Source: Methylophilus sp. 14 (lineage in GTDB: Bacteria > Pseudomonadota > Gammaproteobacteria > Burkholderiales > Methylophilaceae). Taken from it: a stretch of 64,000 nt of DNA. Numbering within the stretch: the first letter of the stretch is position 1; the number at the start of each line of letters is the position of its first letter. Position numbers and translations under genes: made by a program. Below, piece after piece: positions 8,262 through 16,666 of the stretch. The stretch spans positions 744,001 to 808,000 of the forward strand of contig NZ_JADKYS010000001.1 of assembly GCF_015354345.1 (NCBI RefSeq). The letters run 5' to 3'. The notes under the pieces are model-generated. The model worked only from the letters and a program-made list of their open reading frames with translations, did no database searches and was not told the origin of the DNA.

Positions 8262-8948
8262 ATGTCAGATATGCAAGTTTTAGGTCGCGAGGGTAATGTA
8301 TCAGCGGCGCAAAATCGCGTGCTGCGTAATACATATGCTTTGCTCGGCTTGAGCATGGTGCCAACCGTGATTGGTGCTTATGTCGGCATGCAAATGAATT
8401 TTGGCTTTATGGCCGCGCATCCGTTTATCTTTGCCATTGGTTTTATGGCCGTGATGTTCGGCATGTTTAAACTGATTGCCGTGAACCAGAACAGCGGTGT
8501 AGGCGTGTGGTTGCTGTTGGCCATGACCTTTGTGTTTGGCGTGATGCTGGGTCCTATCCTGCAATTTGCACTGCATTTGCGTAACGGTGCCGAGATTGTT
8601 GGCCTGGCTGCTGCTGGCACGGGTATTACTTTCTTGAGCCTGGCTGCAATTGGTTCTTCCCCTGCACGTGATTTCAGCGGCATGGGCAAGTTCCTCATGA
8701 TCGGCCTGATCCTGGCGATTGTGGCTGGTTTGGCCAATATGTTCTTCCAGATTCCAGCGTTGTCACTGGCGATTTCCGGTGTGTCCGTGCTGATTTTCTC
8801 CGGTTATATTCTGTATGACGTGAATCAGATCGTACGTGGCGGTCAGACTAACTATGTGATGGCCACCCTGAACTTGTACCTGGATATCTACAACCTGTTT
8901 GTAAACCTGTTGAATATCCTGCTGGCTTTGCTGGGCAACCGCGACTAA
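8262..8948 (+). CDS. Bax inhibitor-1/YccA family membrane protein
   Basis: A 228-residue protein with seven hydrophobic helices and the BI-1 family ending, where SGYILYDVNQIVRGG carries the conserved Asp and is followed by TNYVMATLNLYLDIYNLFVN. Members are pH-sensitive Ca2+ leak channels in structural studies; E. coli YccA modulates FtsH proteolysis. The cytosolic N-terminus carries about 25 polar residues. It is a single-gene unit with a candidate promoter at 8187-8215, the ribosome binding site AGAGAGGAAG, and a strong terminator at 8976-8997. Confidence 0.93.
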   Translation: MSDMQVLGREGNVSAAQNRVLRNTYALLGLSMVPTVIGAYVGMQMNFGFMAAHPFIFAIGFMAVMFGMFKLIAVNQNSGVGVWLLLAMTFVFGVMLGPILQFALHLRNGAEIVGLAAAGTGITFLSLAAIGSSPARDFSGMGKFLMIGLILAIVAGLANMFFQIPALSLAISGVSVLIFSGYILYDVNQIVRGGQTNYVMATLNLYLDIYNLFVNLLNILLALLGNRD

Positions 8949-8975
8949 GCATTGGTTCAGATTCAAGTAAAAGAA

Positions 8976-8997
8976 CCCGCCAATCGGCGGGTTTTTT
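8976..8997 (+). terminator. Rho-independent terminator after the BI-1 gene
   Basis: The stem CCCGCC (8976-8981) pairs with GGCGGG (8986-8991) across a four-base loop, followed by a run of six T. It lies 28 bp past the stop. Confidence 0.9.
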
Positions 8998-9083
8998 ATT
9001 AGCCCATTTAGGGTATTGCATTAAATACATATCAGGCATACAGTTATCGTTCTAATTTTTACAACGGTTGAGGAGGGGGATGT

Positions 9084-9677
9084 ATGTCAGTAGTAACAAA
9101 AACTTTGTGTGCGGTTGCTGTGTGTGGTGCATTGTCAGCACCTGCTCAGTCTGCAGTGATTTTTTCAGATAACTTTGATAGTTATCCTTCAACGACGAAT
9201 GCCACAGACTTTGGTGGTAACTGGACGGTCACCAATGGTACGGTTGATGTCATTGGCAATGGCTATTTTGATTTTTATCCAGGCAATGGTCTTTATATTG
9301 ATTTGGATGGCAGCTCTAATGATCCGGGTGATTTCAGCTCTAAAGCGCTGAATGTCGCAGCGGGGACTTACACTCTGGAGTTCGTGCTGTCAGGCAGTAC
9401 GCGTGGCGAATCAAACACAGTCGATGTCAGCTTCGGTAGCTATAGCGAAACATTCACCTTGGCTTCTAATGACCCGATCATGACCTATACGCGTACGGTC
9501 AACTTCGCTTCCAACTCGCTGGCATCCATCGTCTTTAAAAATGGTGGCAGCGATAACATGGGCGCATTGCTGTTTAATGTTTCCGTCACCACGGTGCCTG
9601 AGGCAGAAACCGCCGCCATGATGCTGGCCGGGTTGGGCATCATCGGCTCAATTGTCCGTCGCAGAAAGCTTCGTTAA
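9084..9677 (+). CDS. PEP-CTERM sorting domain protein (197 aa)
   Basis: A secreted surface protein: signal peptide at residues 1-23 (ending PAQSA), a beta-rich body of about 145 residues, and a C-terminal PEP-CTERM anchor reading VPEAET, then a hydrophobic helix (AAMMLAGLGIIGSIV) and a basic tail RRRKLR. Exosortase (EpsH) cleaves at this motif in bacteria that make exopolysaccharide. The body resembles a carbohydrate-binding-like jelly roll (IFSDNFDSYPS, then NGLYIDLDGSSNDPG), but no domain is certain. The ribosome binding site GAGGAGGGG precedes the ATG. It has its own terminator and stands apart from the three other PEP-CTERM genes downstream. Confidence 0.9.
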   Translation: MSVVTKTLCAVAVCGALSAPAQSAVIFSDNFDSYPSTTNATDFGGNWTVTNGTVDVIGNGYFDFYPGNGLYIDLDGSSNDPGDFSSKALNVAAGTYTLEFVLSGSTRGESNTVDVSFGSYSETFTLASNDPIMTYTRTVNFASNSLASIVFKNGGSDNMGALLFNVSVTTVPEAETAAMMLAGLGIIGSIVRRRKLR

Positions 9678-9700
9678 TAAAACTGGTTGATTTGAAACAA

Positions 9701-9726
9701 AGCCCGCGGATAGCGGGCTTTTTTTA
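9701..9726 (+). terminator. Rho-independent terminator after the first PEP-CTERM gene
   Basis: AGCCCGC (9701-9707) pairs with GCGGGCT (9713-9719), followed by a run of seven T. Confidence 0.9.
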
Positions 9727-9873
9727 TTTTCGTGCTGTTTATTCCGCCTCAAATAATTATCTTGATATGGTTTATTGCAGCCAAGTCGGCTGACTGCAAC
9801 CAAAAAAATCGGCTGTAAAGATTAATTAATTCATAACTATATGATTTAAATAATAAAATTATCCTGCTGTACA

Positions 9874-9889
9874 TGGTTTGATTTTTGCA
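9874..9889 (+). promoter_or_regulatory. Candidate sigma-54 (-24/-12) promoter of the TonB-dependent receptor gene
   Basis: TGG at 9874-9876 and GC at 9887-9888 with exactly ten bases between GG and GC, in the context TGGTTTG-N4-TTGCA, match the RpoN consensus TGGCACG-N4-TTGCW in the invariant positions. The predicted start is near 9900, just before the ribosome binding site GGAGGGAAG and the ATG at 9912, so the leader would be very short. A dyad CAGCC-N5-GGCTG at 9778-9792 lies about 110 bp upstream, where an enhancer-binding activator would be expected. Confidence 0.5.
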
Positions 9890-9911
9890 GCTTCTCCTGC
9901 TGGAGGGAAGT

Positions 9912-12551
9912 ATGTTAAATAAAAAAATAAAATCAGCGTTGTTTCTTGCAACCTATTCTTGTGTGTCAATGGCTGCAGATGTAAATGAAAACACCCCTGA
10001 TAAAAAACCGCAAGCCGCAGATCCAAACGCTGCCATTCAACTGGATGAGATCGAAGTCAAAGCCAAGCGCCGTCGCATTATTACGCCGTTACCAGGTCTA
10101 CCCATAGATAGAGAAACGGCCACAATTAATATTCAAAGTGCGACAAGTAAGGAAATTGCCGAGTCCAAAGCGACGAACGTCACAGAGTTTCTTAATGGCA
10201 ATATGCAGTCGGTCAATGTGACGGATTACACCGGTAATCCTTTTCAGCAGGATTTGAATTTCCGAGGCTTTACGGCATCACCGCAAATCGGCACTCCTCA
10301 GGGGATTTCTGTTTATCTGGATGGTGTGCGTGTGAATGAGGCGTTTGGTGAGGTGGTGAACTGGGATTTAATTCCTATGAACGCTATTTCAACGCTCAAT
10401 ATCATTCCAGGCTCTAATCCGATGTTTGGTCACAACACTATTGGTGGGGCATTAGCGATTACAACCAAGGATGGTTTTTCTGACCATTATTTAAGGGCTC
10501 AGCATTTGATGGGGGATTGGGGGAGGCAACAGACACAGTTCTCAAACGGTATTCATGGAGATCGTGTTGCATTATTCACTGCATACACGCATTTCAAAGA
10601 AGATGGTTGGCGTGTGAACTCTCCGAGTAATGTGAGGCAACTATTTAATAAAGCAACTATCAGGTTTGATGATGGTGAGATTAATTTCTCAGCGCTAAAT
10701 GTTGAAACCTCACTGTTGGGTAATGGATTGTTACCTAAAGAAATGGCTGATTATGATCGTGAGCAGGTGTTTACCTCACCTGATCAGGCCAAGAATACTC
10801 TCGCTCATTATAATTTAGGCGGTACCTGGTATGTCACTGACAAAGTGAGTTTGTCTGGCCTTGTTTACAGGAGAAATCTCAATCAGACTGCTTTGGGGGC
10901 TGATGTTTATCAAGGATATAAAAGGCTGATTAATGCTTGGGGAGGCGGTTCTACGGATGCCGATGCTGACGGTGTTGACGATGTGGGAACCCTCAATGGC
11001 ATGTTAAACCAGTCTTCATTGAAGTCGAGTGCAGATGGATTTTCTGCGCAAATGACTTATGAAGGCGAAAAGCACCAAATTGCTGCTGGTGTGGGGATTG
11101 ATTCTAATCAGATAGCCTTTCAACAATCACAAACACTGGCTGTTATTGGCGAAGGGAATGAGCTGTCTTTAACAACAGATCCATTTTTTGCGGATCAGGG
11201 TTACGGTGTTCAGACAACCTTTCCTGGCATTATTCGTAACAGGCTTACCGGTAGTAGTCGTACGAAAGGGGTATTTTTTAGTGACACCTGGAGCCCTATT
11301 GATACGCTGCATTTGACTTATGGTGCACGTATGAGTTGGGCGAATGTTAAGAACTACCTGATTTCTGACCGTGGTAATGACATGTACAACTTCTCTGACA
11401 GGCTATTCAGACCTGAAAATCAGCGATGTGTTGATATGAAAAATCTGGCCACCGATTTTGGTCGGTTTGTCTGTACGACCGGAGATTACGACTATCGGAG
11501 TTTTAATCCCTCCCTGGGCGTGTCATGGGAGGCCAAAGAGGATCTCACTGCTTACGGTAATGTGAGCCGTGGCTCGCGGGTGCCCTCAGTCATCGAGCTG
11601 GGTTGTGCAAAAGACGACTCTGGACAGGAAGGGAATAGTGATAACTTTCAATACGGTTGCTCCATTCCAACCTCGTTAACCGCTGACCCTTATTTGAAGC
11701 AAGTACGCTCGACAGCTTATGAAACCGGGTTGAGGGGGAATTATGGTGGTTTTGATTGGAATATTGGTGCATTTGTCACCAATCTTAAAGATGACATTTT
11801 GTTTATTCCTTTAGGTCAAAAAAATCGAGGTGTGTTTGATAACTTTGGTAAAACCCGTCGAGAAGGGATTGAGATGGGGTTAAAGGGTGTCTATGGCAAA
11901 AGCACCCTGAGCCTAAATTACACCTGGATGAAAGCAACCTTCCAAAGTAGTGCTCAAATTATCAATGATGCCAACAGTAGTAACAGTGAGACTACTACAC
12001 AGCAAGCGATGGTCAATGTTGAGTCTGGCGACCAGTTGCCTGGTATGCCTAATCATATCGTTCAAGCTAACTGGAATTTTCAGGCGACACCGCGCTTCGA
12101 CTTTACGCTTTCAATGATTGCTCATTCCTTTTCATATGTCAGAGGGAATGAAAATAATGAACATCGACCTCGAGCAGCGACATTGCTTGATCTGAATGGA
12201 GATGGTCAGGCGGATCGTGACAGGTATGATTTTACCGGGGCAGGCAAAATTTCTGGCTACGCTGTTTTTAATTTACGTGCGAATTACAAATTTGACAATG
12301 GCATTTCATTGTTTGCGCGGTTGGATAACGTTTTTGATCGCGAGTATGCCACTGCAGGTAATTTGGGTAGAAATCCATTTACACCAGAGGGTGCTTTTAA
12401 GTTTGATCCTGTCACCGTAGATTCTGGATGGAAAAACTCCACATTTATCAGTCCTGGCGCACCGAGAGCTGCATGGGTTGGGATTAATTTTGATTGGGGA
12501 TGGGATAAGGTGAGAAAGTCGAAAGCCGTGCAGGGGGCGGTTGTTGAGTAG
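9912..12551 (+). CDS. TonB-dependent outer-membrane receptor
   Basis: An 879-residue outer-membrane receptor. A signal peptide (about residues 1-20, ending SMAAD) is followed by a plug domain with the pattern TNVTEFLNGN, DLNFRGFTASP, GISVYLDGVRVNEAFG and MFGHNTIGGALAITTKDG, then a long beta-barrel ending in a terminal strand (AAWVGINFDWGWDKV). Such receptors import siderophores, cobalamin, sugars or polymers with TonB energy; the ligand cannot be read. The start at 9912 follows GGAGGG; an in-frame ATG at 9885 lies inside the candidate sigma-54 element. A stretch DADADGVDDVG (about residue 355) resembles a calcium-binding Asp-rich loop, and a second one (DLNGDGQADRD) lies near residue 760. It sits between PEP-CTERM genes, which suggests a surface-polymer role. 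Confidence 0.92.
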   Translation: MLNKKIKSALFLATYSCVSMAADVNENTPDKKPQAADPNAAIQLDEIEVKAKRRRIITPLPGLPIDRETATINIQSATSKEIAESKATNVTEFLNGNMQSVNVTDYTGNPFQQDLNFRGFTASPQIGTPQGISVYLDGVRVNEAFGEVVNWDLIPMNAISTLNIIPGSNPMFGHNTIGGALAITTKDGFSDHYLRAQHLMGDWGRQQTQFSNGIHGDRVALFTAYTHFKEDGWRVNSPSNVRQLFNKATIRFDDGEINFSALNVETSLLGNGLLPKEMADYDREQVFTSPDQAKNTLAHYNLGGTWYVTDKVSLSGLVYRRNLNQTALGADVYQGYKRLINAWGGGSTDADADGVDDVGTLNGMLNQSSLKSSADGFSAQMTYEGEKHQIAAGVGIDSNQIAFQQSQTLAVIGEGNELSLTTDPFFADQGYGVQTTFPGIIRNRLTGSSRTKGVFFSDTWSPIDTLHLTYGARMSWANVKNYLISDRGNDMYNFSDRLFRPENQRCVDMKNLATDFGRFVCTTGDYDYRSFNPSLGVSWEAKEDLTAYGNVSRGSRVPSVIELGCAKDDSGQEGNSDNFQYGCSIPTSLTADPYLKQVRSTAYETGLRGNYGGFDWNIGAFVTNLKDDILFIPLGQKNRGVFDNFGKTRREGIEMGLKGVYGKSTLSLNYTWMKATFQSSAQIINDANSSNSETTTQQAMVNVESGDQLPGMPNHIVQANWNFQATPRFDFTLSMIAHSFSYVRGNENNEHRPRAATLLDLNGDGQADRDRYDFTGAGKISGYAVFNLRANYKFDNGISLFARLDNVFDREYATAGNLGRNPFTPEGAFKFDPVTVDSGWKNSTFISPGAPRAAWVGINFDWGWDKVRKSKAVQGAVVE

Positions 12552-12907
12552 GGGGCAGGATTTTGGCTAAGGGATGGTTGTTGGTTTTTTTTTTTGGTTG
12601 TATGTAACCACCAGTGGTTCAAAATTCATGAATTGATTTTGATTATTTCGGTATTCCTAACAAGCATCAGCGCTCAGGGTTGAATTTTTTTGCGTAAATC
12701 ATGGTTAACGTTTTGTGTAACCTTTTGATTATTATATTTTTTTTATTTTCATATTATCTTCAATAAAACAACCAGTCATTTTTCTCCTGGTAAAACATTA
12801 TCTGGCATGTTGCTTGCGTTTACTTCCCGGTGTAGTGGTAAAAATATTATTAATAAGCCATGAATACGTAAGTGAAAAAATTGATAGTTAAACTAGGAGA
12901 AATAGCA
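12552..12907 (+). other. 356-bp intergenic region before the PEP-CTERM run
   Basis: No gene is visible here. The region is AT-rich, with T-tracts near 12590 and 12731-12750. It holds an imperfect dyad GGTTAAC...GTAACC at 12701-12722 and the -24/-12 element listed separately at 12803-12817. No clear terminator for the receptor gene is seen. Confidence 0.6.
12803..12817 (+). promoter_or_regulatory. Candidate sigma-54 (-24/-12) promoter of the PEP-CTERM operon
   Basis: TGGCATGTTGCTTGC shows GG at 12804-12805 and GC at 12816-12817 with the required ten-base gap, and agrees with the RpoN consensus (TGGCACG-N4-TTGC) at nearly all conserved positions. The expected start is near 12829, giving a leader of about 79 bp to the ATG at 12908. 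It is the better of the two sigma-54 candidates in this block. Confidence 0.65.
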
Positions 12908-13813
12908 ATGAAGTTAAAATCACTGGCCATCGCAGCCATTTTTGCGGCATCTGCATCCACCGCTTATGCGGGTAATTTCGTTACATTGGGTACAGGTAAT
13001 GGAACAACGTTGACACCAGGGAATATCTCTGCAGGCACTGGCGGTAACGGTCTTGTGAATGGTGCCCAAAATCCCAATGCTGACGTTTACCGAATTGAAG
13101 TGCTTTCAGCTACTTATTTGACCGGTTACGAAAACACCAATCCCTTAGGCAATATCGTTGCGGATACTATCAATTATCAAACATTTAACCGTGTGGGACA
13201 GAACAATGTTCCAACGGGCACTGGCACGCTGACTTTGCTGGATTGGAAAGTGCATACTGGTGTTGACTTGTCACCAGGCTCAGCCCAAGCCGATATTTAC
13301 GATTTTGTTTACCGTGACAGTTCTGATAACTCCTTGGTATTCGCAACGCGTTATTTGAATCGCGAAGCCAATAACGAAGAAGCTAACTATCTGTTCCGCT
13401 ACAACTACACCAATACACCAGGGTATCAACCAGGTGTTGCGTGGATGTTCTCCAGTGATAACGATTTGCGCATGTATCAGGCGGCCTTGACCACCGATAT
13501 TACTTTCAATAACTCTGTCCCATATGTGGATGGTGTTGTGCGCCAAAAAGGTGACTTCAGTGTTTCAGAAGGCAACCCATGGTCTGGTTTGTTTTTGGTG
13601 AAAACAGATGCGGAATACTACTTCTACAGTGACGATATCAAGGCAATTGGTTTTGCCCAGGCAGGTGAAGAAGGTCAGCCAGTTGTAAATGGCTGGATTG
13701 GTGGTTTTGTTGCCAGTGCAGTGCCAGTGCCAGAGCCAGAGAATTACACGCTGATGATGTTGGGTCTTGGTGTGATCGGTGCCATGGTTCGTCGTCAAAA
13801 GAAACAAGCATAA
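12908..13813 (+). CDS. PEP-CTERM sorting domain protein (301 aa), first of a paralogous pair
   Basis: A secreted protein with a signal peptide (about residues 1-21, ending STAYAG), a body of about 250 residues and the C-terminal anchor VPVPEPENYTLMMLGLGVIG plus RRQKKQA. The PEP motif and Arg-rich tail mark it as an exosortase substrate. The body shares an ordered set of segments with the next gene product (IYDFVYRDS, DNDLRMY, GNPWSGLFLVKTDA, QAGEEGQPVV), so the two are paralogs. The start at 12908 follows AGGAGA at 7 bp; a GTG at 12872 would extend ahead of the signal peptide. It is probably led by the sigma-54-like promoter at 12803. Confidence 0.92.
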   Translation: MKLKSLAIAAIFAASASTAYAGNFVTLGTGNGTTLTPGNISAGTGGNGLVNGAQNPNADVYRIEVLSATYLTGYENTNPLGNIVADTINYQTFNRVGQNNVPTGTGTLTLLDWKVHTGVDLSPGSAQADIYDFVYRDSSDNSLVFATRYLNREANNEEANYLFRYNYTNTPGYQPGVAWMFSSDNDLRMYQAALTTDITFNNSVPYVDGVVRQKGDFSVSEGNPWSGLFLVKTDAEYYFYSDDIKAIGFAQAGEEGQPVVNGWIGGFVASAVPVPEPENYTLMMLGLGVIGAMVRRQKKQA

Positions 13814-13837
13814 ATAAAAATAATAGCCATGAAAATA

Positions 13838-13866
13838 TGGCGGACGTTAGTCCGCCACTATTTTTA
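13838..13866 (+). terminator. Intergenic hairpin with T-run between two PEP-CTERM genes
   Basis: TGGCGGA (13838-13844) pairs with TCCGCCA (13851-13857), followed by CTA and five T. It has terminator form but lies inside a same-strand gene run only 20 bp before the next start, so it may reduce rather than stop downstream transcription. Confidence 0.6.
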
Positions 13867-13886
13867 ACTTTCTTGAGGGATATGCA

Positions 13887-14723
13887 ATGAAATTAGTTAC
13901 TTTGAAGCTGGCAGTCGCTGCCGCTGTTTTTTCCTTGGGCACTGCAACAGCTGTTGCGGGTGATTTTACTAACGTACCTTACACCACACCAGATGCTACT
14001 GTTGTAAGTGGTGCAACTAATCCTGTTGCGGATCAGTTGTTTCTGGATGCCACTGGCATCACTTGGGCAACCGGGTTTGATGGTCTGGTTGCGCAAACTA
14101 TCAGCTATAACGCAACAGGTGGTAGTGGTACATTGAATTTACTCTCATTCAGAGAAAACGATGATATTCAGTTAGCAGGTCAAGAAGTCGGTGATCTGTA
14201 TGACTTTGTTTATCAAGACTCGCGTGATGGTAAGTTGGTGTTCGGTACCCGCTTAATCCTCGAAGCTGAGGAAGAGGTTGGTGAAGAAGAGGAAGGTGAG
14301 GAGTTCGAAGTTGAGTTGAACTTTATCTACCGCGGTGGTTTTACCAACTACTCAACTGCAGCTGCTTGGGCGTATATCGGTGACAATGACTTGCGTATGT
14401 ATAACGCGGCGCGTACCGATAGCTTTGAGCTCGATGGCCCATTTGATGCGGATGCCGATTTGATCCGTTTTCAGGCCGATATCAGCCCAGAAGAAGGTAA
14501 CCCTATTTCTGGCCTCTATCTGGTAAAAACAGATGCGACTGCATTTGCTTTAGCTGCGAATGCAATCGGTTATTACCAAGCGGGTGAAGAGGGACAAGCG
14601 GTTGTTGGCGAGTTCCTGGCAGGCTATGCACCTACTGCAGTGCCAGAGCCAGAAAGCTACGCTTTGATGATGTTGGGTCTGGGTGCAATCGCCTTTGCCC
14701 GCCGTCAGAAAAAACAAGCTTAA
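13887..14723 (+). CDS. PEP-CTERM sorting domain protein (278 aa) with an acidic insertion
   Basis: Paralog of the preceding protein. It has a signal peptide (ending TAVAG), the shared segments LYDFVYQDS, DNDLRMYNAA, GNPISGLYLVKTDA and YQAGEEGQAVV, and the anchor VPEPESYALMMLGLGAIAFA plus RRQKKQA. It differs by a run of glutamates near residues 129-146 (EAEEEVGEEEEGEEFEVE) where its partner has a shorter, less acidic stretch; this could bind cations. The ribosome binding site TTGAGGGA precedes the ATG at 13887. A hairpin separates it from each neighbour, which may tune relative amounts. Function unknown beyond surface location. Confidence 0.91.
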   Translation: MKLVTLKLAVAAAVFSLGTATAVAGDFTNVPYTTPDATVVSGATNPVADQLFLDATGITWATGFDGLVAQTISYNATGGSGTLNLLSFRENDDIQLAGQEVGDLYDFVYQDSRDGKLVFGTRLILEAEEEVGEEEEGEEFEVELNFIYRGGFTNYSTAAAWAYIGDNDLRMYNAARTDSFELDGPFDADADLIRFQADISPEEGNPISGLYLVKTDATAFALAANAIGYYQAGEEGQAVVGEFLAGYAPTAVPEPESYALMMLGLGAIAFARRQKKQA

Positions 14724-14759
14724 TAGCAAAGACTTTTTATTTTTAAAAATATCGAACAT

Positions 14760-14780
14760 GGGCGGTGAAAACCGCCCTTT
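14760..14780 (+). terminator. GAAA-loop hairpin before the fourth PEP-CTERM gene
   Basis: GGGCGGT (14760-14766) and ACCGCCC (14771-14777) close a GAAA tetraloop followed by only three T. It ends about 5 bp before the GAGGGG ribosome binding site of the next gene. It could be an RNA-stabilising or attenuating structure rather than a full terminator. Confidence 0.5.
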
Positions 14781-14796
14781 ATTGAGGGGTGAATTG

Positions 14797-15615
14797 ATGA
14801 AAAACGTAATTAAAACTGCTGTACTGGCTGCATTGTTAGCTGTTTCTGCACAAGCTTCTGCTAAAACTGCCATTTTTGACTTGAACTTTATCGCCACAAA
14901 TAATTACGGTACGACTGCTAATAGCGTCGGTACTGTCACCGTGACCGATCTGGCAGATTTGTCAGCAGGTGATGGTGTACGCGTGACTGTGAGCTTGAGC
15001 AATTTGAGCCAGTTTGCTTCTGGTAACACCGGTGCAGTTTGGATTTCATCCTATGAGATGAACTTTGCTGGTACTGAGTTGCTAGGCAGCGATAACGTGC
15101 GTCATGTAGCAGGTTTGAATACTTCCAATATTGAGTGGGAAGAAAATGGTTGTGTTGGTTACGGCACTAACTGTGCAACATCAACACCCGTTGGTGGTTG
15201 GGGCGGTGACGCTTCAGACCCTGCATTTGGTCAAGAAATCAACTTTGCAACCAGCACATTTACCAACGGTCAGTTTTCAACAATTGACTACCTAAATGGC
15301 GGTATCGCTGCTTACACTGGCTTTTCAGTTGATCAATTGTTAGCAAATGCGGTTCAGCACAATAGTGACGCAGATGCGCCTGATGCATACTTCTGGATTC
15401 GTATCCGTGGTAACACGGCTGCAAACGGTGGTGGTATGGCTTCAAATGGTTACTGGGGTAACAGTATTGTGAACGGCTCTAACACAGGGTTGAACTACCG
15501 TTTGAACGTATTGGCAACCTCTGCAACTGTTGTACCAGAAGCTGAAACTTTCGCTATGATGATGGCTGGTTTAGGCCTGATCGGTGGTATCGTTCGCCGT
15601 CGTAAATCTGCTTAA
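14797..15615 (+). CDS. PEP-CTERM sorting domain protein (272 aa)
   Basis: A secreted protein with a signal peptide (about residues 1-21, ending AQASA), a body of about 220 residues rich in Ser, Thr, Asn and Gly, and the anchor VPEAETFAMMMAGLGLIGGI plus VRRRKSA. One Cys pair (NGCVGYGTNCA, about residues 112-120) could form a disulfide. The body is unlike the paralogous pair upstream; its anchor is closest to that of the first PEP-CTERM protein at 9084. The ATG at 14797 follows GAGGGG; reading from an earlier in-frame ATG would place 38 residues before the signal peptide. It is the last gene of the run and ends in a strong terminator. Confidence 0.91.
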   Translation: MKNVIKTAVLAALLAVSAQASAKTAIFDLNFIATNNYGTTANSVGTVTVTDLADLSAGDGVRVTVSLSNLSQFASGNTGAVWISSYEMNFAGTELLGSDNVRHVAGLNTSNIEWEENGCVGYGTNCATSTPVGGWGGDASDPAFGQEINFATSTFTNGQFSTIDYLNGGIAAYTGFSVDQLLANAVQHNSDADAPDAYFWIRIRGNTAANGGGMASNGYWGNSIVNGSNTGLNYRLNVLATSATVVPEAETFAMMMAGLGLIGGIVRRRKSA

Positions 15616-15640
15616 TTAAGTTTAAGTTCGGCTGCAAACA

Positions 15641-15671
15641 ACAAACCCGCCATTGGCGGGTTTGTTGTTTT
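15641..15671. terminator. Bidirectional terminator between the PEP-CTERM run and tadA
   Basis: An 11-bp perfect stem, ACAAACCCGCC (15641-15651) with GGCGGGTTTGT (15655-15665), with T-rich sequence on the right. It lies between convergent genes and can serve both strands. Confidence 0.85.
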
Positions 15672-15694
15672 ATGAGTATCTGAAAATAAGTGCG

Positions 15695-16631
<937 letters not shown>

Positions 16632-16666
16632 GCGGCGTCCTGTGTCTTGTTTTTCAGGATGATAAA

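Noticed and set aside
9011-9060. A third sigma-54 element upstream of the first PEP-CTERM gene
   Set aside because: GG/GC pairs in this stretch are off by one or more bases from the fixed ten-base spacing.
13838-13866. The hairpin after the first paralogous PEP-CTERM gene as a complete operon end
   Set aside because: The next PEP-CTERM gene begins only 20 bp later with no room for a separate promoter, so I treat it as attenuating at most.
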